This document shows, in pieces, positions 35,581 to 46,741 of a stretch of DNA of 64,000 nt. The DNA is from Tetragonia tetragonoides. Lineage: Eukaryota; Streptophyta; Magnoliopsida; Caryophyllales; Aizoaceae. The stretch lies in assembly GCA_038025085.1 (NCBI GenBank), contig CM076141.1, positions 14,200,001 through 14,264,000 of the forward strand, written 5' to 3'. The position numbers were made by a program, and so were the translations under genes. The notes beneath the pieces are model-generated. The model was not told where the DNA came from. It saw only the letters and a list, made by a program, of their open reading frames with translations, and ran no database searches. Numbering within the stretch: the first letter of the stretch is position 1; each line of letters starts with the position of its first letter.

Positions 35581-35769
35581 GACGAAATAACCTAACACAC
35601 ATATGACATACCAGACCTAAAGCAGAAAATCAACATTCTTGTAATTCTTTACCACAATCTTCTAAGTTGTAAGTAAGTAACCTAATGCCATGAATACAAC
35701 ACTAAATTCTTTCCAAAATGAAGATACCCAACTCAGAAATATGTTGATACACACCACCGCAACGAGTAG

Positions 35770-36140
35770 GGTTTTTGGGGGTTTAACCGATTTTTTTAGG
35801 GTTTTTTCTTTTGGAGTTTTCTTCACTCTTCAAATCCCAATCCCATCATGTCTCCACAAGCTTCATCAAGAAACAGAACAGCAGGTTAGAAGTACAATGA
35901 AAATCGAATTTGAGTTTTCTTGGTTTTTTTTTTTTTGATGTTTTGGGGGTTTTTTACAGGGTTTTTTTTTTGGGTTTTCTGTTGATTTTTTGGGGTTTCT
36001 TATTTTGGATTTTTTGGGGCGTTTTGGGTTTGTACAGATGGATTTTTTTGGGGTTTTTTTTTTTTGGGATTTTTGGAGGTTTAACCGATTTTTTTAGGGT
36101 TTTTTTTTTTGGAGTTTTCTTCACTCTTCAAATCCCAAGA
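35770..36140. repeat. G/T-asymmetric block with a ~65-bp direct repeat
   Basis: The plus strand consists largely of T runs separated by runs of 3-5 G. A segment at about 35780-35842 (gtttaaccgatttttttagg ... actcttcaaatccca) is repeated at 36079-36140. Open frames across it are low-complexity Phe/Gly translations and are not genes. Confidence 0.8.
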
Positions 36141-36368
36141 CCAGATACCATAATTCTTTTATCTCTCGCTTTTGTCATCATGAGCTTTCTTTCATCTTCA
36201 TCAATGGCAGCAACACAAACTAGGACTTTTTCTCTTGGATTAACACAGTCCCAAGCAACAACAAGTTCCCTAACACTCCTCACTGAAATTCTGGGATTAC
36301 TGGCGACTCTCAATTTCTGGGTTTTCACCCTCAACTTAACTTCTTCAATTTCTTCCAGACCACCATGA
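36128..36368 (-). other. Open minus-strand stretch of unknown nature
   Basis: An uninterrupted minus-strand frame contains EEVKLRVKTQKLRVASNPRI and ends at 36128. It has a coding-like composition but no domain I recognise and no clear splice borders. It could be a 5' exon of the minus-strand locus that held the bHLH-like fragment. Confidence 0.25.
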
Positions 36369-36471
36369 AGTTTAATTTCTTCAAGTTCATCCAGAAGTCA
36401 CAAGTATTCCCATAGCTCTTCAACACCAATTGGACTTGTCTTTCCCATTCTCTCTCTTCTCGCTCTCGATC

Positions 36472-36545
36472 GCTCTCTCTCTCTCTCTCTCTCTCTCTCG
36501 CTCTCGGTCACTTTTTCTCTCGCTTTCTCTCTCCTTCTCTCTGTG
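36472..36545. repeat. (CT)n microsatellite
   Basis: A CT-rich simple repeat, as often found in plant 5' UTRs or promoters; no gene could be tied to it. Confidence 0.85.
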
Positions 36546-36785
36546 TACCTTTGTATATATCTCATTTCAAACTTTGAACATTGGGCTCATTTATCATTGT
36601 GCACTTAGATTAGAATGGGATTTCATCCTAAATAGAATTTGATCAGTTAATTACTAATCTATCCAAATTGCACATTCGGTTAGATATAGTCTTGTAGATA
36701 GGTAAGCTTTAACTAATCAAGAATTCAATTTTAATACTCGTGGGGCTGGTGTTAAGAGAAAATTAAAGAAAAACACAAGGCATAA

Positions 36786-37656
36786 TATTGGATCAATCCC
36801 AACATGAGTCGGGGTTCCAATGTGTGTTGGGTTTGAGAGGAGGATTGTTGGAGCAAACCCAACATAGTTTCGGGAGGTCCCGGGAATGAGGAAAAAAGTT
36901 AGCAAAGCTAAAGGAGGAAAAGTGGAGAACACATGGTCGGGCTGATTTGGAAGGGTAAAGTTGCATGTTCATGCGGAGATGACAGCAAGCGGTTGTCAGC
37001 GCCGCACGACCGGGCACAGTTCAAGGGCCAAGGTCGCACGACCATGTGGTCCCAGCCGTGAGCCAAGAACGGTGGTTTGCTTTGTCTACTTTTGGGAGAT
37101 CTTCTCCCATTATCTTTTGGGGATCTTTTAGGATATTATGGTTGGTTTTCTATTGGCATGTAATTAACTATTTGAGTAGGATAATATCTAGGTGTTATTG
37201 TGTAACTAGGAAACTAGTATCCTAAAAGATGTATTCCTTAGCCTAGTGGTTTTAGGGTTAGGAATACTTTACCTATATAAGGAGTGTTATAGGCTAGGGT
37301 TGGATATCTCATATATGTGAGCTCATACTCTAAGGGAGGAAGAGAGAAAGTGAGTCACCATGTAAGGGGGACGCACCCCATGGAGGGGGACGTCAAGAGA
37401 AACACATAGTGTGCTTAAGCCATGGGATGGAGTGCTTAAGAAGGAGGTAGTCACTTTGTGTATCTCTAGAGAGGATGTATAATTAGTTATATGGTTGATT
37501 AATTAATAATATATATATATATATATATGAGGTTCGTGGACGTAGGCCAATGAATTGGGGCCAAACCACGTTAAACTTGTTGTGTTGTCCTTCTTACTTA
37601 TTAACATATGTTTATCTCGAACTTGTATGGATGGACCATCGTAAAATTCCCCAACA
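36786..37656 (+). repeat. 5' LTR of the small element, 871 bp
   Basis: Near-identical to 38088-38949. The extra length is mainly a longer (TA)n tract near 37509-37527. A tatataagga box near 37275, followed by the LTR leader, is a plausible promoter. Confidence 0.92.
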
Positions 37657-38087
37657 AGTGGTATCAGAGCTGAGGGTCACGATCTTGGTGAAGATCCTGT
37701 GGGAGATCGATTTTGGACGTTGTGGAGAACTGCATCGAGTGGGGACACCTCTTTGGTGGTCTAGTGCAATGCCTATGGAAGTTGGCCACTTTTTAGGATC
37801 CGTTGATGAGTTCATGATGTTCCAAATTCGTTCAATTGAAGGGAGGGTTTTTTATGATGGCAAGTTCGAGAGACCAATGAAATTGGTTTCGTGGGAGCAA
37901 TAGTTTGAAGACAACAAGAGGAGGGTTTGTGGTTTTTTCCTCAAAAGCTACATTGAGGTCTCAAAGAACAAAAGATGTCGCTTCATGCTCATAAGATGGA
38001 AGGAAGAGAAGAAGGGTACATGTTCAAGAGGAGGCTTCGTCATCGGAGGGATGATGTGTGGAAACGTGTTGGGCTGGAGAGGAAGAT
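37657..38087 (+). other. Internal region of the small LTR element
   Basis: 431 bp with the primer site at its start and the polypurine tract at its end. One frame gives about 70 residues including MEVGHFLGSVDEFMMFQIRS before a stop at 37901; nearby text in the same style continues (NKRRVCGFFLKSYIEVSKNK). No gag zinc knuckle, protease or RT motif is present. It may be a captured host fragment or a gag remnant; I cannot tell which. Confidence 0.6.
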
Positions 38088-38949
38088 TGTTGGATCAATC
38101 CCAACATGATTCGGGGTTCCAAGGTGTGTTGGATTTGAGAGGAGGATTGTTGGAGCAAACCCAACATAGTTTCGGGAGGTCCCGGGAATGAGGGAAAAGT
38201 TAGCAAAGCTAAAGGAGGAAAAGTGGAGAACACATGGTCGGGCTGATTTCGAAGGGTAAAGTTGCATGGTCATGCGGAGATGACAGCAAGCGGCTGTCAG
38301 CGCCGCACGACCGGGCACAGTTCAAGGGCCAAGGTCGCACGACCATGTGGTCCCAGCCGTGAGCCAAGAACGGTGGTTTGCTTTATCTACTTTTGGGAGA
38401 TCTTCTCCCATTATCTTTTGGGGATCTTTTAGGATATTATGGTTGGTTTTCTATTGGCATGTAATTAACTATTTGAGTAGGATAATATCTAGGTGTTATT
38501 GTGTAACTAGGAAACTAGTATCCTAAAAGATGTATTCCTTAGCCTAGTGGTTTTAGGGTTAGGAATACTTTGCCTATATAAGGAGTGTTATAGGCTAGGG
38601 TTGGATATCTCATATATGTGAGCTCATACTCTAAGGGAGGAAGAGAGAAAGTGAGTCACCATGTAAGGGGGACACACCCCATGGAGGGGGACGTCAAGGA
38701 AAACACATAGTGTACTTAAGCCATGGGATGGAGTGCTTAAGAAGGAGGTAGTCACTTTGTGTATCTCTAGATAGGATGTATAATTAGTTATGTGGTTGAT
38801 TAATTAATAATACATATATATGAGGTTTGTGGACGTAGGCCAATGAATTGGGGCCGAACCACGTTAAACTTGTTGTGTTGTCCTTCTTACTTATTGACAT
38901 ATGTTTATCTCGAACTTGTATGGATGGACCATCGTAAAATTCCCCAACA
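38088..38949 (+). repeat. 3' LTR of the small element, 862 bp
   Basis: Perfect terminal TGTTGG/CCAACA; otherwise matches the 5' LTR closely. Confidence 0.92.
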
Positions 38950-39504
38950 GATAATACTCAATGGGTTCCTCCAAGAATTGGTTATGCTAAATTAAATTTT
39001 GATGGTTCAAAGAAGAATAATGCAAAGGCATCAGTGCATTTAGTATACGTAAGAACCATGGTGAGATAATTTTTTTAGGTGCTAGATCATGTGGTAATAG
39101 CTCTATTCTTTTAGCAGAGGCTGTTGGGCTCAGAGAAGGCGTGCGTGAGGTAAGAGTAGGTGGCATTAAAAATATTTTCATTGAAGAAGACAATTTAGCA
39201 GTTATTAAAGTCTATCAGAGGAGAATGACACATCCCTTGGGAGATAGAAAACATTATGATCGATACAAAGAAGGATTTGCACTTATTTGATAATGTGGAA
39301 GTCCTTCATTGTTTTCGAGAAGCAAATGAGGTGACTGACTTTATGGCTAATTTTAGTCATTCTTGTCCTACATTACTTCTTTGGTCGAATTCGTTTGTTC
39401 CGTTCCTCACTAATTTATATCTCTTTATTATGGAAGGTAAAATAGTAAAACTTCATGGTGCTTTTATATCTCTTTATTATTTTGATATGTCTTATCGAAC
39501 CTAA
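38950..39504 (+). pseudogene. RNase H-like (RVT_3 type) relic
   Basis: Downstream of the small LTR element the text encodes WVPPRIGYAKLNFDGSKK, the start of the plant RNase H-like domain found at the ends of L1-type LINEs and in domesticated relatives. After frameshifts it continues with LLAEAVGLREGVREVRVGG-like text and ends with HCFREANEVTDFMANF. Several shifts and stops make it dead. Its frame also runs back across the LTR insertion into 36740-36785, so the LTR element landed inside it. Confidence 0.75.
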
Positions 39505-40087
39505 ATAGTAAAATTAGCTTCTATTTTGTTTAAATTTGTTTAAAAGCAGCTAATTATACTATAAAAATCATATAAGCACAATTTTCGATTAACCTAATAA
39601 CCGAACTGGAAAAATTGGTAAACCAGTATTTTCGGTTACGGTTATGGTTTACGAAATTGGCAAACCGATATGGTGTTAGAGCTGTCAAACGGATCGGTCA
39701 GATCTTTCGGACCAGATCGAACTCATTTTTCCCGATTAAAGTATGTTTACATACAAACTCTTAATGAGCTTTCAAGATATGAAACTACTTTTTCCGGTCG
39801 GGTTTTCGGCTTTGGCCCCTTTTAATACCTATTTTACCGGGTTCAGTCGGTTAATCTCATTTGCCCTGATTTTAATGCTTTTATGTGTAAACTTTTAGTT
39901 GGCTTTCGAACTGTCGAGTTAGTTTTTTTATGGTTTTTTATAGGTCTGGTTTCGGACCGGATCAAATTTTAACAGCTCTATATACACTTAACTAAAACTG
40001 AACTGAATTCAAAATAAGTTAAGTAGAACAAATCCTTCTCATAGTGTGAATATGAAAATAAGTTATAGTTACTATATTCAATCAAAC
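39505..40087. mobile_element. Decayed inverted-repeat elements
   Basis: 39592-39670 repeats the GGTTACGGTTATGG-type text of 12860-13885. 39677-39978 is bracketed by AGAGCTGTCAAA and the inverted TTTTAACAGCTCT, related to the ends at 13895-14503, with a CGGATCGG-type interior. Boundaries are approximate and no coding capacity was seen. Confidence 0.5.
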
Positions 40088-40100
40088 AAGGTCAATCTCT

Positions 40101-40292
40101 TTTTTTTTTTTTTTAGTTTAACCACAGTTTCACCTAAGTTCTTTGCGTCAAGTCTAATCTTTTACACACTGGGTCAGCCGACAAAGGGGTAAAGTACTTC
40201 CACTAAATAGTTTCTCCATTAACAAGATTCGAACCCTCGATCCTGCTTAAGAGATGAGAATGCCGAACCGCTTAAACCAACCACTTATTGAT
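40101..40292 (-). mobile_element. tRNA-derived SINE, second copy of the family
   Basis: The minus strand shows an A-box-like start, B-box GGGTTCGAATC, a body similar to 24651-24841 and a poly(A) tail (T run at 40101-40116). A perfect 13-bp target duplication AAGGTCAATCTCT lies at 40088-40100 and 40293-40305. Confidence 0.92.
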
Positions 40293-40805
40293 AAGGTCAA
40301 TCTCTCATAATGTTATACTAGTTGGTGGGGTGGGTTAACATGATTTTTTTTCCTTTGGTAAGGGTGGGTTAACATGATTTTTTTTTTTTTTTCTTTGGTC
40401 AGGGTGGGTTAACATAATTTGAAATGCTAGATTAATAATTCTTCTTTAATAAATAATGAAGCAAAAATTCAGAGTCACTTTGCTATCCAGGTGCACCTGC
40501 TTGGATTATAATGGTTTGTTAATCAAAATGTCAACTTCTGAATGATACCATGGATCGGATCAATATGACACCAAATACATGTACTGCTAGAACTTGATAG
40601 TGTATTACAAGAGATTCAAGAACTGAAACAGCAATAAAAACAAATAAAAAATGTAACGCTACCTGCGAAAATAAAGTCATCATCAACAGCTAAAACAGAA
40701 GCAAACTTCATGCCTATCACTAATGGTTTTTCTAATCTTAGTTCGATCCCTCTTTTCATTAAGAAAAGCAAGGACACTGAAATGAAAGCTTTATTTCTCT
40801 ACAGT

Positions 40806-41102
40806 CTACACTGGTTCAGATTTTTCTTTCTTTAGCTCCTTTTCACTATACAGATCACTCTTAACAAGGACATCTTAAAGCTGCTGAGATGAAACAACAT
40901 CCGCTATAGCTTTCCTTGCTGATGAGGACTTCTCTTTCTCTTCCTCTGTCTCTGTTTCTTCATTTCGGCCATCACCAGCAACTTATGGGGTACCATCTTT
41001 TTGCTGCAAAGTCTGCGGTTGAGGAACAAAGAAGGGTATTCTTCCTCTCTGCCAGTCGTAAAGGATCATCTTTGCCGCTGTCATCAAATCTGGTTCTCCG
41101 CC
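40806..41102 (-). pseudogene. NUG2: NUG2/NOG2-like nucleolar GTPase, 3' exon with stops
   Basis: After an acceptor ctcctcag the exon reads [20 protein letters not shown] and [10 protein letters not shown], the signature C-terminal region of nucleolar/nuclear GTP-binding protein 2, a circularly permuted GTPase needed for pre-60S ribosome assembly. It continues KAIADVVSSQQ and then KSDLYSEKELKKEK to a stop at 40806-40808, in one frame throughout. Two in-frame TAA stops interrupt it, after DGTP and after SSQQL. The GTPase domain itself is not visible in the window. I call it a 3' pseudogene fragment; if the first stop is tolerated, a shortened tail would remain. Confidence 0.75.
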
Positions 41103-41377
41103 CTGAGGAGAAAGCATCACTTGAGCACAGATTCACAATTCAAAAAAACAAACGTAAATAAATGAAAAAAACATGAGATTGTGCACCCACCAACGGTCAA
41201 AGCAAAGCCCAAGAAACAGGAAAGAGTTGTGCAAGCCTTTAGTTGTAACTCAAAAACAACGCTGTAAGTGAGTCGACACCACAAACCCACGTAGCAAAAG
41301 GCCAGATGTTATAACAAAGAACACAGGTATTACTACTTTTACAATTAAGCCAGAAGACCACTATTTAAACGTAGTTC

Positions 41378-41541
41378 CACCAATGTTAGATAATATGGGT
41401 ATCAAAGCTTTGCTTGAGTAATCCCAGGGGCCTTACCGTTAACGACCTGGAAAACATCCAGTGGCTCTAAGAGGACTCAAACCTGGAACCTCTGGAAATA
41501 GACTTTGATGTTTTTACCAGCTGAGCTACCCCCTCAGGGTT
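41378..41541 (-). mobile_element. tRNA-derived SINE in the NUG2-like intron
   Basis: Minus strand: GGGTAGCTCAGCTGGTAAAA (A box, strongly tRNA-like) and GGTTTGAGTCC (B box), flanked by a 9-bp direct repeat ACGTAGTTC at 41369-41377 and 41542-41550. No poly(A) tail is obvious. It is not an intact tRNA gene, because the 3' acceptor half is absent. Confidence 0.75.
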
Positions 41542-42343
41542 ACGTAGTTCAACAAACATCATAGTTCAATAATTCAATCACACGAGATTAAGATTTGGAA
41601 TGAAGAGTAAAGCTGTGATGTTCCATACCCTGACGCCTTTTAAATTTTCACCAAAGACCAAGGAGTTCGGAGACTGTAAGATCTTCAATGAAGAAAAGCT
41701 AGTTTGACTGGGAAAAGGCATTGCAGAAAACAAACCCTACAGTGATTAACCCTATAACAGCAACTTGTAGAATTTTCGTTGTGTTTTCTTGCTATCACAT
41801 GTATGAGCACAATTTTTCCAATCAAACTATAAGGAAACTCAACCAGCATGTGATGTAAATCTATGTAAGAGAGAATGAGTCAAGTAGCCTTAAATAAGGG
41901 ACAACCATTTCATAACGTACACGAATATGGTGACCGAAAGGAGTGTGATCTCTAAAATGATTGGTAAAATACCAAGTTGAGATATATCTCAAGTGAAAAA
42001 AGACTGTAAATCCTAGTGGTTCCATTTTAAAGGAAACCCCTAGAGAAAACAAAAAAGAAAACCCTGCCGTTATATGAATGCAACTAACATACTCTTCCCT
42101 GTATCTTGATCAAAGCAGTTACAGAATCTCCCAACCATGTTGTCAATAATTCATGAGGACCTACAAATCTCTTCAAGTGTTTGAAATGAATTAACTCAAA
42201 GAAGAGAAAAAATTATTGATCCAAATGCAGCTTGTTATAGCAGGAGAAGTACTTTTGCAGTTTCTATCGACTACTGTGCTGTTCTGAATATAAAATGAAA
42301 TGATAGTCTCAGATAAAAGGAAATGACAGAGGTGGAAACAAAC

Positions 42344-42401
42344 CGTCAACAACTTGCCTGTCAATCTGCAAAGCTTAAAGAGGAAGCCATGCTCATCCTC
42401 C
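42344..42401 (-). pseudogene. NUG2: NUG2/NOG2-like penultimate exon
   Basis: A 58-bp exon between acceptor ttaccag and donor GTTTGT reads EDEHGFLFKLCRLTGKLLT and joins in phase to GGEPDL in the exon at 40806-41102. This matches the family pattern ...FL..LC..TGKLL.GGEPDL. The intervening intron (41103-42343) holds a SINE. No further upstream exons could be recognised. Confidence 0.7.
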
Positions 42402-44892
42402 CTGGTAAGATCACAGAAAGGTACATTATCTTAGAAACCAGAATGTGCATCGAACAAAATACTTCACCATTCTAAAGAACTCGGCACAATAGGGTACAAA
42501 CATCAATATAGAAATAAAGAAAATATTGAACTACAACATTTGCAAGGATTACTTAAGCCCATGCCCGAGCTATAAAATAGCTGATTGAAATCTAAAAGTT
42601 AAACAAAAAAAAAAGAACAAAAGAAGTTCAACAGCATACATAAATGATTCGTTTTACGGTTGTTATACTTTCAACTTACAAGCAACGTAATTTATCAACT
42701 AGCTTACTCATTTCAGGACAAGACTCCACAATAACATAATTCAGAAGCAAACTACCAGAGCATCACTCGAAATCACGGCTCACTCTTAGTTTAGAAAACA
42801 AAGTTCAGAAGATCGTGACCAATAAGCAGCACATCATTTATATGTATTAATTCCCGCAAATGGATGAGTTACACATACATAGCAACAAGCTACTGAAGTT
42901 ACAAAAACCAGCTGAGTAAAGTCTAGGCAACCACGTGAATGAACCAAAACCATTTTTGCTTCATTATTTATTAAACCCCCCCCCCCCCCCCCTATAAAAA
43001 ACCTAACAACAATAGCTGTGCAATATAAAGTTGAAGACATCCTTTGAGGTATGATCCAAATTCAAGGCCTTGTCGAATTTGGTCATATGCAGCCTGCTCA
43101 TGTATTGCTCCTTTAAAATAATCTTAAACTAAAATCTAAGCTTCCATTATTAACTAACAATTATCCGTGAATCCATAACCACAAAGTTGAAGTCCCAATT
43201 GACTATGCTCCACAACTTCCTGCATTTTGTTAGCGCATGAATTAGTTATGGATCTACCAATATTGCTTGGCTTCCTTGTTCAAGATACTCTCTCTGCTAC
43301 AGTCTCCAAACAACTTCAGATATTTTCTCGTGCACCTCAGTATAGATGGATACAACACCTACGAGCTAGGCAACCTCGAAGTTCTCACATCAAAAGAAAA
43401 AACTCAATCAGGGACAAATGAATCAGAAGTAGCGTTGGAGTTTGCCCCTTCCTAGACTTTTATAGGAGCACTGCTACCAAACCCAAGCGTGTGTCCCTAG
43501 TTCTATACCACGTTCTAAGCTGCCTTGCTAATCCCGAATACCATTCTGGAGGCTGCATGGTCCTTACATCAACCTCTACAGTACTAAGGGATATAAAAGG
43601 ACAAAGATGATACATTCTACATATTTTCCTCCAATTTCTGCATACGTTATCATTTCAATTGCTTTGAAGACAAAAACATTTTGCATGTCCTCATCAAGAC
43701 AATCATATGAAGGGGCACATGGATAAGCCAGATGAAAAAATCATTCCTGAAGAAGCTAGCTGAAACAAATAGTAATGCATGAAATGAACCCCCCACCACC
43801 CTTCCCACTCGACAAAACAAAATAAAACAAAGGACATATCCACAAATAGACGAGAGCACTATGCTACCGCAAAGTGCTTGGGTTGTCTGTCTATGGTTTA
43901 ACCTCTATGTCATATAATATTATTAAAAACGAGACAAAAGTGAACATCAACTGCTGGCTAATAGTCTCGAATGTCATTATGGGCAGAAAGTGAAAATAGT
44001 ATCCCTTCTAGTACAGATATTGCCCACTAAGTGCAACTAGAGAACGGAAAGATAAAAAAATAGCAATAGCCCTTTCAGTTCATATATTAGTCCCCAAATT
44101 GGCAAGTAAACATGAAAATGTCAACAACAAAAGAAGCAAATCAATTACATTCAACAAAGGATAGGCTAAGGCATCCGCTGCAATGATGCTTAGCATGTCT
44201 TCCTACACATTGTCTTCCACATATGGATCTGATGCCTCATAATAATTATAACTTATAAGCTAACTGGTGATGTTACTGATTACGCACAAATTCCAGGTAT
44301 CGATAGTCGCTGTCGTATCACTTTGCAATGCTTTCTTTTTCCTTTCCATCTTTAATCTCCCTACTTTAACATACACTCCTCCCATCTGATTAACGGCCCC
44401 ATCCCACGATCCCCATCCTTGGGTAGTGAGTCACCAATTGGTTTCCCTTTTTGTATCTTCTTTTTTGCTTACCCAATACAGTGTGTTAGAAAATCTAAAA
44501 ATGGCTACAAATTGAGCTTGTGAACTGAACACTCCAGGTTGCAAATGTACATAGATATTTTCGACAGTACAACTCCTATATATGGGTTGCAAATCCAAAA
44601 ATGTGCTTTCCATCAACCCATACATGAACTTGTTCAAATATCCATGCACATGCCAGCACCTCCCCTCACCCTATAGCCATCCGAGGACTCTAATTGAGCA
44701 ATGAACATAACTGGAAGAAGTTAATAATTAATTCTGACTAAGCAACAACAATACAGCTACTTTCACATAAACAACACCAAAACAACTACCTACTGATGGT
44801 CCCAAGGTTTTCATCCCTACCCTTGCTGCCTTAACAACCCTTTCACAAACCTCCACAGTATGAGTCTTAATATTCCTTACTTCATAAACTTA
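42402..44892. other. Unique AT-rich DNA, no gene recognised
   Basis: Possible intron or upstream sequence of the NUG2-like relic. A run of about 16 C is at 42977-42992. Short open frames (for example 43227-43455) have no domain. Nothing else is seen. Confidence 0.5.
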
Positions 44893-45094
44893 GGCCCTGT
44901 TCTTTTCATCGATTCCATGCTGCATTCCGTTCCGTTCCGTTCCGCATTCTGTAGTTCATTTTGTCTCACATTTTTTTGAATTATCCGCGCCGCGCCGTTC
45001 CGTTCCGTTCCAATCCGTTCCGTTCCAATCCGTTCCGTTCCGTTCCGTTCCGTTCCTCACCGTCCCGCACCATTCCGTTGAAGAGAACAGGGCC
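44893..45094. mobile_element. Tourist-like MITE (copy 2, inverted)
   Basis: Starts GGCCCTGTTCTTTTCATCG and ends AGAGAACAGGGCC, with TTA at 44890-44892 and 45095-45097. The CCGTTCCGTTCC-rich interior is the reverse complement of copy 1 at 13142-13327. Confidence 0.9.
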
Positions 45095-46639
45095 TTAGTC
45101 AGAGGAGATAACAACTTATCTCTCTGTGCAATGCCTCCAAATCAGCTCAGGATCTCAGGGTAGGGCCTCATAGTCAAAACCATCGAGTAGTAAGATGATT
45201 TAAGTATAAAAGCAATTGGAGGATAGGTGGGAGAGGAAAAAACATATCCATGACAGCATGAGGGAACTCAAACACAACTATTCAAAAATAACACCTCCAC
45301 TTTCAACTAATTTGATAGCCCTTCAGTATATGAAAGAAAGAACTGTATTATCTTACTAAATTGTTAGCAAAAGAAATAAACTACATATTAACCTCCCCCA
45401 AACCAAAAAAAAAAAAAAAAAAAAAACAAAGCCGTCCCTTACAAAGATTGTAAAAATGAAGAAAAAAGGATAAATAAGCAAACTCTTGTGCAATCCACAT
45501 CTAATAGGGAACAAATAGAAGTAACGACTTTAAGGGAGACAAGTTCAAACTATTATTCTTGAAAAAGGAAGTGTATTATTATGACGATTCTTTAGAAATC
45601 GCGATGCTATCAGACCCAAGTGCCCCATCCATTGTGAACAGAGAAGCATCAAGGATGAACTTAATGTAGTAATTGCCATCAACAATAATAGGTCAAAGGA
45701 ATACTAAAGAATCTTCAATTCTTCATCATAACAGCTAGTAGTAATGAAGAAAACCCAAAAATTCTTATGCCACCAAGCTAAAATGCAAATATTCTAATTC
45801 TCACAACTTTTAAATTGTCTAGTAAGCAAAGTTGGACGAACCTATTTTTTTTAGGGTGCTGAGTGAGGAGCTAATGATATGCAGCCAAAACTAAATAAAA
45901 AGACCCCTTGTAGGTCTTAAATCATGTGTCAGGCTCCTCAGTATTCTACAGAATGAAACAGTAAAGACTATCCAAGTTCAACTACATTCCTATCGATTAT
46001 CAAGCTCCTTAATACAACAGATGCATAATACCAGAAAGAGCTATAGATTCCAAAAAGATAATTAAAAAAAATTTAAAAAAGAAGTATTTGAACTGTGCAT
46101 ATTCAATGAATAGCCCATTTCTAATAAATGGTGAAGATTATATACTTATGACCGATGGAAACATGAGTAGAGGAGAGAGAAAAGTACATTTTTATAGCAT
46201 CAACAAATCTGTAATCCTTCACAATCACACTATCCCTCGACCCTCGCCATTAAAGCAGATTGGGGAACTCTGAGAATTGATTCCCCTTTCAGATTCTAGC
46301 ATACAACCGCCCGCTAAATCCCTCCTGCACTCAACAAATTCACACAACACAAAATATCATAAACCCACCAAATGAAATCAAAGGAAAAAAAAATAATATA
46401 TCAGAAAATTGATGCTTTTAGAGGATAGTTCATTGTCCAAACATGTAACTGGACCCTAAAAAAATTAAGAAGGAAAAGATAGGGGGAAAAAAAAGTCTGC
46501 AACCAACCTACAACCCCAGTCCACTGCAAGATACAATGAACTACTATTTTCCTTAACTTAAAATCTCTGTAGTCTTAAGTCTTTTAACTGAAAAGGATGC
46601 TAAAACCCATAATTTCAGTTCTAACATTTCTAGCAACCA
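45095..46639. other. Non-coding DNA, duplicated relative of the 5-9 kb region
   Basis: 45720-45800 (agtagtaatgaagaaaaccc) matches 8325-8390, and 45951-46090 matches the recurring repeat at 6929/8518/8731. A run of about 24 A is at 45403-45426. No intact gene. Confidence 0.55.
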
Positions 46640-46741
46640 ACCAGGCAATCACGTTTTACACTATAAATCTAGCTAACTCCTTTGTTACTGTTGATCTTAT
46701 ATTTAATCCAGAACTTGATGATAACAACTCCACAGTCTTTG
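46640..46741 (-). pseudogene. Decayed paralogue of the 4939-5132 exon
   Basis: Starts after the same gcaag acceptor. Reads KTVELLSSSSG and later VTKELARF, then an early stop, where the first copy has KTMELFSSSLM and ITEELAGF. The flanks also match: 46755-46870 with 5140-5265, and 47025-47085 with 5390-5455. The copy is truncated by the LINE that begins at about 47119. Confidence 0.6.

Larger units (their letters stand above)
36786..38949 (+). mobile_element. Small non-autonomous LTR retrotransposon (2.16 kb)
   Basis: Two direct repeats, 36786-37656 and 38088-38949, start T(G/A)TTGG and end CCAACA. After the first comes AG and then a tRNA-iMet primer site (TGGTATCAGAGC, 37659-37670). A polypurine tract (GGAGAGGAAGA) precedes the second. 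The flanks CATAA and GATAA form a five-base target duplication with one mismatch. The internal region is only 431 bp and has no pol, so it must be mobilised by enzymes of another element. This is the layout of TRIM/LARD-like elements, with long LTRs for a TRIM. Confidence 0.92.

Noticed and set aside
35910..36368. 152-residue plus-strand ORF rich in Phe and Gly
   Set aside because: Arises from T-run/G-run simple sequence.
41505..41541. tRNA-like GGGTAGCTCAGCTGG segment
   Set aside because: Looks like the 5' half of a tRNA gene, but lacks the acceptor-stem partner and CCA-proximal half; it is a SINE head.
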